Positions 1 through 5,044 of a stretch of DNA of 15,184 nt are shown piece by piece. The position numbers and the translations under genes were made by a program. The DNA is from an uncultured Lachnospiraceae bacterium (GTDB taxonomy: Bacteria > Bacillota > Clostridia > Lachnospirales > Lachnospiraceae): positions 20,831 to 36,014 of the forward strand of contig CAJTQG010000030.1 of NCBI GenBank assembly GCA_910578605.1, read 5' to 3'. Each line of letters opens with the position of its first letter. Position 1 is the stretch's first letter. Under the pieces are notes generated by a model. That model saw only the letters and a program-made list of their open reading frames with translations. It ran no database searches and had not been told where the DNA came from.

Positions 1-76
1 CTTTCGCACAATTTCTTTTGAAACGACGTAAAGCGTTATCCAATGTCTCATTCTCTTTTACGATTACATTTGACAT
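1..76 (-). CDS. rpsU: Ribosomal protein bS21, N-terminal part (cut by window edge)
   Basis: Reading the minus strand from the ATG at 76-74 gives MSNVIVKENETLDNALRRFK and then RNCAK, the well-known N-terminus of small-subunit ribosomal protein S21. The protein binds the 30S platform near the anti-Shine-Dalgarno end of 16S rRNA. Only 25 codons are present; the rest lies left of the window. A GGGGAGG run lies 14-20 bases upstream of the ATG, with a closer AGGTG. A promoter lies at 186-214. The gene is divergent from the RiPP cluster, so it is a chromosomal housekeeping neighbour marking the left border of the accessory region. Confidence 0.93.
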   Translation of the reverse strand, partial: MSNVIVKENETLDNALRRFKRNCAK

Positions 77-185
77 AGTCTCACACCTAACCTCCCCTCA
101 GTTGTAGATTATGCTTCAATACACAACTGTATAGGGTAATATTTTACCATGAAAGAATTCGCTTTCTCTCATACGCACAAATATT

Positions 186-214
186 ATTATAGCATATTAA
201 AAAATGATATTCAA
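186..214 (-). promoter_or_regulatory. Sigma-A-type promoter for rpsU
   Basis: On the minus strand there is TTGAAT (plus 209-214), a 17-base spacer, and a perfect TATAAT (plus 186-191). It points toward rpsU and leaves a leader of about 100 bases. That leader holds two small inverted repeats: GGTAA/TTACC at 136-149 and CAGTTGT/ACAACTG at 99-105 and 123-129. They may fold in the leader RNA, but no function can be read from them. Confidence 0.7.
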
Positions 215-324
215 TATCGACAAAAAAACAACAATTTTTCTGACAGAATCATTGAAATTGTAGAAAAATGTTAGATTTTAGCAATAATTCCACTTTATAG
301 TATATGAAAAGGAGGATGATAATT

Positions 325-1389
325 ATGAATATAACCTTTTGGGTTACAGAAAATTGCAATTTGGCATGTAAATATTGTTATGTTAACAAGCATGCAGAGA
401 CAATGCAATGGGAAACAGCTTTAGCTGCATGTGAGCTTTTTCAAAATAAATTATCTCAGGCGGCAAAGAGAAAGGAAAAAATTCATGTGTCCTTTCACGG
501 TGGGGAACCACTCCTAAACTTTGATGTTATCTGTAAAATTATAAATTGGATGAAAGAGCATTATTCACAGAGCATATTTTTTTCCCTCACAACAAACGGA
601 ACGGTTTACAGTGAGGAGATGTTTCAATTTTTAAAGGATAACAAGGTGGAGTTGTCTTTAAGCTTAGACGGTGAGAAAAGAATCAATGATAAAAACCGAG
701 TTTACAAGAATCAAGCTGGCTCTGTCTTTGATAATACCATAAAAACCTTGCGCCACCTGCAGGAGAATAACATACCTGTAAGAATTCGAATGACAGTTAA
801 TAGAAGTAATGTGGGAGGCTTGTATGAAAATTATGTGTTTTTACACAGCCTAAAACCATTGGTAGTTTCTTTTGCTTTTGACAGGGGAGATAAGTGGACT
901 AATGAGGATATGGAGCAATATTATGAAAATTATTGTCAGATTATGAATTATTTACTTCAAAAAGACAGAAGGGAAGCTTACTGTGAATTATTTAATATGG
1001 TTCAGGAATACTTTCGGTACAGAACCTCATGCGATGGGGGAGTGAATGGATTTCATATTTCTGCAAAAGGTAAACTATATCCATGTATGTTCGCAGTGGG
1101 TAAAGAAGAATTTGTTATTGGAAATGTACAAGATGGAATAGATAAGGAAGCGTTAAATCGCTTCTTTCAACTAAACAATACAAAAGTGAGAGTTTGTGGT
1201 AAATGCAGCTTTCAAAATCATTGCGGGGCTACTGTCTGCAAGGTTATCAATAAGTATTATACAGGTGACCCCCTGATTCCATCGGCATTTACTTGTAATG
1301 AACATGAAGTGCTGTATAGTATTTACAAGAAATATGAGTTTTTAATGGGTGAATTTGATGAGCAAAAAAGTGTCAATAGCAATTATTGA
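325..1389 (+). CDS. Radical SAM/SPASM peptide maturase (first of two)
   Basis: This 354-residue protein should use a [4Fe-4S] cluster and S-adenosylmethionine to start radical chemistry on a peptide substrate. The cluster motif CNLACKYC sits almost at the N-terminus (C11, C15, C18), followed by GGEP (59-62). The C-terminal third has seven Cys in SPASM order (C236, C254, C291, C294, C300, C305, C324), enough for two auxiliary clusters. The start is set by AAAAGGAGG at 307-315, nine bases before the ATG at 325; an in-frame ATG at 304 lies upstream of that site and is unlikely. No N-terminal peptide-recognition domain is present, unlike the second maturase at 7718. It overlaps the protease gene and opens the cluster. 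The class fits RiPP maturases forming thioether or carbon-linked bridges; the exact product is unknown. Confidence 0.9.
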   Translation: MNITFWVTENCNLACKYCYVNKHAETMQWETALAACELFQNKLSQAAKRKEKIHVSFHGGEPLLNFDVICKIINWMKEHYSQSIFFSLTTNGTVYSEEMFQFLKDNKVELSLSLDGEKRINDKNRVYKNQAGSVFDNTIKTLRHLQENNIPVRIRMTVNRSNVGGLYENYVFLHSLKPLVVSFAFDRGDKWTNEDMEQYYENYCQIMNYLLQKDRREAYCELFNMVQEYFRYRTSCDGGVNGFHISAKGKLYPCMFAVGKEEFVIGNVQDGIDKEALNRFFQLNNTKVRVCGKCSFQNHCGATVCKVINKYYTGDPLIPSAFTCNEHEVLYSIYKKYEFLMGEFDEQKSVNSNY

Positions 1390-2353
1390 TTCGGGTGTAG
1401 ACGACAGAATAGAAAAAATAAAAACGTGTATTACAGCCGGATTTACCATTTCACAAGTAAATTTCAACAATAGAATAATAGAAGATCATTATGAGGATGT
1501 ATTTGGACATGGAACCAATTGCGCAGATGTTATTTTAAAAAATTTTTCACAGGTTGAATTTATTCCCATAAAAATAGTCAACAATAATGGATTTTCTAAC
1601 AGTGAACTGTTAATGGAAGCGCTGAAGCTTTGTACAAAGCTTCCGGTGAAAATGATTTGTGCCAGTTTATCTGTTATAACAAAGGAGTATCAGAAGGAAA
1701 AGAGCTTGTATGAAATATGTCAATGTTTAGATGCACAAAATAAAATAATATGTGTCTCTGAGGATAATAATAATATGCTCTCCGTTCCCGCTAAATTTGA
1801 CAATGTAATTGGAGTGAGGGCCATTTACAGCAAATATTTACTTCAAGTAAAGAAAAATAGTCCCATTCAAGTATATGCAGATGGAACTCCGGTTTTTGCA
1901 GTAAATGGAAGAGGAACTTACAATTTGTTTAAGGGAAGCTCAAAGGCCAACGCTGATGTAGTTGGAAAAATTGCAGCATTACTGTATCACAAGCCTGACA
2001 GTAAGAGAGCGGAGGTGCTTAGGGCATTAGGAAACAAATACGGGAATCAGCTTTGTGGGCCAAGGGAAAATACACTAAATAGAATCCCTTCAGGGAAAAT
2101 GCAATTTAAAATAGCAAGAGATTTGTGCTGCATTATTAACGCCATGCAGCATAAAGGACTAGATGTTATTCAGTTGTCCCAGGTTCCCGTTATGTCGCCC
2201 TTTACAGGCGTTACCTATTTTAATGTGTATGATTTGCTTGAACAGGTAAGGAACTACTATGGAGGTAAACGGATATCCTATGAGGAGTTAAACGTAGACC
2301 AAATCTGCACATTATACAATTTTGTTCATTATGTGCAGGAGGAGCTGTTATGA
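1358..2353 (+). CDS. S8 subtilisin-like protease, probable leader peptidase of the cluster
   Basis: This is a 331-residue serine protease of the S8 family. The triad is visible: Asp11 in IAIIDSGVD, His51 in GHGTN, Ser195 in GSSKANADVVG (equivalent to GTSxAxPxVAG), with a likely oxyanion Asn137 in SEDNN. There is no signal peptide and no propeptide, so it should act in the cytosol. The last 45 residues or so, around YFNVYDLLEQV and EELNVDQICTLYNF, have the helical pattern of an acyl-carrier-like domain without the DSL serine (a weak resemblance). The ATG at 1358 is preferred; a GTG at 1349 is also possible. It overlaps the maturase gene and shares ATGA with the next gene, so translation is coupled. 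By context it most likely removes the leader of the small Cys peptides, since the exporter lacks a C39 protease domain. Confidence 0.88.
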   Translation: MSKKVSIAIIDSGVDDRIEKIKTCITAGFTISQVNFNNRIIEDHYEDVFGHGTNCADVILKNFSQVEFIPIKIVNNNGFSNSELLMEALKLCTKLPVKMICASLSVITKEYQKEKSLYEICQCLDAQNKIICVSEDNNNMLSVPAKFDNVIGVRAIYSKYLLQVKKNSPIQVYADGTPVFAVNGRGTYNLFKGSSKANADVVGKIAALLYHKPDSKRAEVLRALGNKYGNQLCGPRENTLNRIPSGKMQFKIARDLCCIINAMQHKGLDVIQLSQVPVMSPFTGVTYFNVYDLLEQVRNYYGGKRISYEELNVDQICTLYNFVHYVQEELL

Positions 2354-3288
2354 ATAGAACAAAAAAGATATATGGAAAGTTAAAAGAATATAAAGTTTAT
2401 TATAGTTTAGCATTGTTGCTGCTTTGCTGTGATGGGATTGTAACCTATTATTATCCTGGAATATTAAGCAAAATCATCGATGTGTGTCTGCCGGCAAAGG
2501 ATTGGAATCGTGCGCTGGTTCAAATGTGCTTGCTGGCAGGCTGTCAGTTAGTGTCCATCACTGTTTCCTTTTTGCTCTCTGTATTATTTTGTAAGCTGAC
2601 AAATAAGTTTATATTTTATATGAAACATATTATGATTCAAGCTGTTTTTCGAGCAAAGGGAGAGGAATTGTCCAGTAAGTCAGAGAAATTTCTTACATGT
2701 ATGGGAATGGATATCAATAATATTCAAATTCTTACTTCCAGAATGATGGCAGATTTTATTTTAGAGATAGCAACGATGCTCATTACTATTGTGATTTTAT
2801 GCAAAATAAATTATGTCATACTGATAGCGGTAATCATTTTGTATCCCATCTTGATTGTGATTCAGAATTTATTTAATAAAATGATTCAACAGCAGTCAAG
2901 GCAGGTGATGACATATATGGATTGTGAGAATACATATACAAAGGAGCTGTCCCGCTTTATGGAGGAATATATTTTAATGAACTTAAGTGGATATTACCTA
3001 AATAGATTTCATAAAAATCAAAGAAAGTTGTTGGGGGAGTCACTGAAATTAAACATAGATTTGGAATTAAACAGAGTAATTCCTCAAGTAATTAGTATTC
3101 TGGCTTACTGTGTTATTTTGGGAATCAGCGGATATATGGTTATTAGCGGCAGGATTATGCTTGGTGAATTTACGGTTGTTCTGTTGTATACACAGAGAGT
3201 GTTTGCGCCATTGTCAACTATAATGATTGTCATCGGTCAACTTCAGAAATCCAAGGTTTCCGTTGATAGAATAGCTGATATTTTATAA
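2350..3288 (+). CDS. ABC exporter transmembrane domain, separated from its ATPase
   Basis: A 312-residue type I ABC exporter membrane domain. Six hydrophobic segments lie near residues 16-36, 54-80, 130-150, 153-172, 244-266 and 270-295. The protein ends in VSVDRIADIL, the coupling segment that in full-length exporters leads straight into the nucleotide-binding domain. The stop TAA (3286-3288) cuts it there, and the ATPase resumes as its own gene at 3428. There is no N-terminal C39 peptidase. The start shares ATGA with the protease stop and has GGAGGAG just upstream. Shortly before the stop, a one-base shift at the T run 3281-3284 opens a further 29 codons in the frame of the ATPase, so this could be an ancestral fused gene broken by a frameshift, or a stable two-gene exporter. 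The role is export of the mature peptide, by inference. Confidence 0.85.
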   Translation: MNRTKKIYGKLKEYKVYYSLALLLLCCDGIVTYYYPGILSKIIDVCLPAKDWNRALVQMCLLAGCQLVSITVSFLLSVLFCKLTNKFIFYMKHIMIQAVFRAKGEELSSKSEKFLTCMGMDINNIQILTSRMMADFILEIATMLITIVILCKINYVILIAVIILYPILIVIQNLFNKMIQQQSRQVMTYMDCENTYTKELSRFMEEYILMNLSGYYLNRFHKNQRKLLGESLKLNIDLELNRVIPQVISILAYCVILGISGYMVISGRIMLGEFTVVLLYTQRVFAPLSTIMIVIGQLQKSKVSVDRIADIL

Positions 3289-3427
3289 AACAAAAATAGA
3301 AATAGAGGACAAAAAAAGAAATCAAAAAAATATACCAATAAATAATATGAAAAACAAAAGCAATGTAGAATGAAAAGGATACAAATAAAAGGTTATTAGG
3401 AATAAATAGAAAAGGAATGAAGGTAAA
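3289..3427 (+). other. A-rich gap between exporter membrane and ATPase genes
   Basis: 139 bases, extremely rich in A and purines, with stops in all forward frames. In the ATPase frame the first part (3284-3370) stays open, reading YKTKIEIEDKKRNQ and onward, which resembles an ABC inter-domain linker. TGA, TAA and TAG stops follow before the ATPase start. It looks like a decayed linker rather than a designed intergenic region. GAAGG at 3419-3423 could serve the ATPase start. Confidence 0.6.
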
Positions 3428-4069
3428 ATGAACCATATAAACAAGATTGTGCTGGAAAATCTTAATTTTTCATATGGGAATAACAATGTATTTAGAAATA
3501 GTATCAATGCACAATTTTGCAGTGACAGAATTTACTTGTTGAAGGGAAAAAACGGTGCAGGAAAAAGTACATTATGTAAGCTGCTCACCAGATTATATGA
3601 AAATTATTCGGGAAAGATCTATTTTAACGATATAGACCAGAGAGATTTGAGCAGGGAGGAATTACTAGATGAGATTGCCGTTGTATTTCAGGCAACACCT
3701 GTGTTTTATGACAGCATTATAGATAATTTGTTGTTGGGCAGAAAAACAAAAAAGCTTGAAAAATTATTATCTCTATTTGGGTTAGAGAAGGATTTGAAGG
3801 AGGCAGGCAGAGAGTTTACGGATATCCTGTCAGATGAAAACAGTTTATCAGGGGGACAAATCCAGAAGTTAGGAATTATACGAGTGTTGTTAAGTGATAA
3901 GTCCATTTATATATTTGACGAGCCCACCTCAAATTTAGATGTGGATTCTAAAAAGGTTTTTTATGATATTTTAAATCAGCTTAAAAGCAATCACATGATA
4001 TTTCTTATTTCCCACGAGGAAAATATAGAGAAGTATGTGGATGAAGTGTTTATTCTTGATAAAAGATAA
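3428..4069 (+). CDS. ABC exporter ATPase (nucleotide-binding domain), partner of the 2350 gene
   Basis: A 213-residue ABC ATPase with all motifs intact: Walker A GKNGAGKST (40-48), Q-loop Gln88, signature LSGGQ (140-144), Walker B IYIFDEP with Glu165, and switch His196. The N-terminal VLENLNFSYG is the usual beta strand of exporter NBDs (A-loop Tyr), so the domain is complete and likely active. It belongs to the exporter type normally fused to a membrane domain, here encoded apart from it by 139 bases. The start has GAAGG four bases upstream, which is rather close, and AAAGGA eleven bases upstream. It should energise export of the Cys peptide together with the 2350 product. Confidence 0.9.
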   Translation: MNHINKIVLENLNFSYGNNNVFRNSINAQFCSDRIYLLKGKNGAGKSTLCKLLTRLYENYSGKIYFNDIDQRDLSREELLDEIAVVFQATPVFYDSIIDNLLLGRKTKKLEKLLSLFGLEKDLKEAGREFTDILSDENSLSGGQIQKLGIIRVLLSDKSIYIFDEPTSNLDVDSKKVFYDILNQLKSNHMIFLISHEENIEKYVDEVFILDKR

Positions 4070-4071
4070 AG

Positions 4072-4100
4072 CTGTTCTATGTTAACAGTATTTATTTTTT
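4072..4100 (+). terminator. Weak intrinsic terminator-like hairpin after the exporter ATPase
   Basis: CTGTT (4072-4076) pairs with AACAG (4084-4088) around a 7-base loop, followed by a T-rich tract ending in six T (4095-4100). The stem is short and the T run interrupted, so termination would be partial. It lies three bases after the ATPase stop and before the precursor promoter candidate, separating the processing/export unit from the precursor unit. Confidence 0.35.
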
Positions 4101-4180
4101 ATAAATTATTAGGTAATTGGGGAACAATAAACTTATTTTTGCTACACACATAATTGCTGTAAATCATCTGAATCATAATT

Positions 4181-4209
4181 TTGTGAAATAAATGTTATGT
4201 TGTTTTAAT
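4181..4209 (+). promoter_or_regulatory. Candidate promoter for the precursor genes, inside an inverted repeat
   Basis: TTGTGA (4181-4186), 17-base spacer, TTTAAT (4204-4209). The match is moderate. An imperfect inverted repeat, ATGTTATGTTG (4192-4202) and CAACAATATAACAT (4219-4232), encloses the -10 element, so a repressor could bind there or the transcript start could fold. A second weak candidate is TTGTGT (4261-4266), 16 bases, TAAAAT (4283-4288). Strong separate expression of precursor genes is usual in RiPP clusters. Confidence 0.4.
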
Positions 4210-4258
4210 GGTATTTAGCAACAATATAACATGTACAAGGTTCTTATCAGGAGGCTTC

Positions 4259-4312
4259 AATTGTGTGGAAAATTGGTTTGAATAAAATTTTTCAATTAAA
4301 GTTTTCACAATT
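4259..4312 (+). repeat. Inverted repeat in the precursor 5' leader
   Basis: AATTGTG (4259-4265) pairs with CACAATT (4306-4312), followed inward by AAAA (4269-4272) against TTTT (4302-4305) and an inner AATTG/CAATT pair (4271-4275 and 4293-4297). It lies 33 bases before the first precursor ATG and could form a stem in the leader RNA. The stem is A+T-rich and modest. Confidence 0.4.
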
Positions 4313-4345
4313 ACCTAAATTTCAGAGAAGAAAGGAGGAATTATC

Positions 4346-4486
4346 ATGCAGAAAAAAGAATTAACTAGAAAAGTAAAGTCAGAGGTATTCGATGTAAAAG
4401 TGCAGTATTGTGATCCAAAGCATTGTTTGCATGATTGCTTAATCGGCAAAGATACATGTGATTCTCACAAGAGTACCGAAAGGTAA
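4346..4486 (+). CDS. Cys-containing RiPP precursor peptide, copy 1
   Basis: A 46-residue peptide starting MQKKELTRKVKSEVFDVKVQ and continuing YCDPKHCLHDC, with Cys at 22, 27, 31 and 38 (spacing 4, 3, 6). AAAGGAGG lies 7 bases upstream of the ATG, an excellent site. The charged N-terminal 20 residues would be the leader and the Cys-rich second half the core. There is no GlyGly or GlyAla cleavage motif, no signal peptide and no membrane segment. It differs from copy 2 at only two residues (2 and 46). It sits between the exporter and permease genes, flanked by two radical SAM maturases. I infer it is modified by one of them, likely at Cys, cleaved by the S8 protease and exported. Family membership is uncertain; tandem Cys-rich clostridial peptides of the Clo7bot type are the nearest described idea. 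Confidence 0.85.
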   Translation: MQKKELTRKVKSEVFDVKVQYCDPKHCLHDCLIGKDTCDSHKSTER

Positions 4487-4519
4487 AAAGAAGTATTCAG
4501 GAATGGAGGAAAATATTTT

Positions 4520-4660
4520 ATGAAGAAAAAGGAATTAACTAGAAAAGTAAAGTCAGAGGTGTTTGATGTAAAAGTGCAGTATTGTGATCCGAAGCATTGT
4601 TTGCATGATTGCTTAATTGGCAAAGATACATGTGATTCTCACAAGAGCACAGAACATTAA
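4520..4660 (+). CDS. Cys-containing RiPP precursor peptide, copy 2
   Basis: A 46-residue near-duplicate of copy 1, starting MKKKELTRKVKSEVFDVKVQ and ending STEH, with Cys at 22, 27, 31 and 38. GGAGG lies nine bases before the ATG. Against copy 1 the DNA differs at 11 of 141 positions. Seven are synonymous third-base changes, and the remaining four alter only residue 2 and the last residue. That pattern means the peptide has been kept under selection since the duplication and is not a recent copy error. The offset between copies is 174 bases. Confidence 0.85.
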   Translation: MKKKELTRKVKSEVFDVKVQYCDPKHCLHDCLIGKDTCDSHKSTEH

Positions 4661-4691
4661 TAACAACAAAACAGCGGAAAGGAGAACGAAT

Positions 4692-4835
4692 ATGCAGAAG
4701 GACGAACTAGAAAGAAAAGTAAAAACAGAAGAGTTTGATGTAAAAGTGCAATATTGCAATCCGGACCAATGCTGGTATGACTGTGAGTTAATCGGATTCA
4801 ATAAATGCGATGCTCACATAAGTAAGTATTTATAA
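4692..4835 (+). CDS. Cys-containing RiPP precursor peptide, diverged copy 3
   Basis: A 47-residue peptide starting MQKDELERKVKTEEFDVKVQ and continuing YCNPDQCWYDC, with Cys at 22, 27, 31 and 39. The leader block RKVKxExFDVKVQYC and three Cys spacings are kept; the last gap is seven rather than six residues because of an inserted Glu (CELIGFNKC against CLIGKDTC). Core residues differ (WY for LH, FNK for KDT), so this would yield a related but distinct product. The start is ATG 4692 with GAAAGGAG upstream; an open frame extends back to 4617 over the end of copy 2 but has no peptide similarity. A long hairpin follows at 4866. Confidence 0.83.
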   Translation: MQKDELERKVKTEEFDVKVQYCNPDQCWYDCELIGFNKCDAHISKYL

Positions 4836-4865
4836 TTTTTGCTGTGAAACATAAAGTTAGTTTTT

Positions 4866-4898
4866 CAGGCAGGCAGACGGGGTGGTTCTGCCTGCTTG
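4866..4898 (+). other. Strong hairpin without U-tract after the precursor array
   Basis: CAGGCAGGCAGA (4866-4877) pairs with TCTGCCTGCTTG (4887-4898) over 12 base pairs including one G-T wobble, with a 9-base loop. The following bases are ATAAATAAAAAG, so no U-tract is present on this strand, and none on the other. It is therefore not a standard intrinsic terminator. It could protect the 3' end of an abundant precursor mRNA, or act as a partial stop, lowering transcription of the large downstream genes relative to the precursors. Confidence 0.6.
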
Positions 4899-5044
4899 GA
4901 TAAATAAAAAGCGTTTTGCAGCAGTCATACATGGCATAACAAAATAGGTTCCATGGAATTGGTTTGGCTGTTGTAGTTTTGGGAGCATATGTTAAAATAG
5001 AAAAGAAAATTATTCTTAGGAAAACGCTTGGGAGAACAGACAGA

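Noticed and set aside
4617..4691. N-terminal extension of precursor copy 3 reading back over the end of copy 2
   Set aside because: It runs out of frame through copy 2 and shows no peptide similarity; the ATG at 4692 has its own ribosome site and matches copies 1 and 2.
4964..5044. TTG start adding 27 residues to the FtsX permease
   Set aside because: No ribosome site before 4964; GGGAG precedes ATG 5045 at good spacing.
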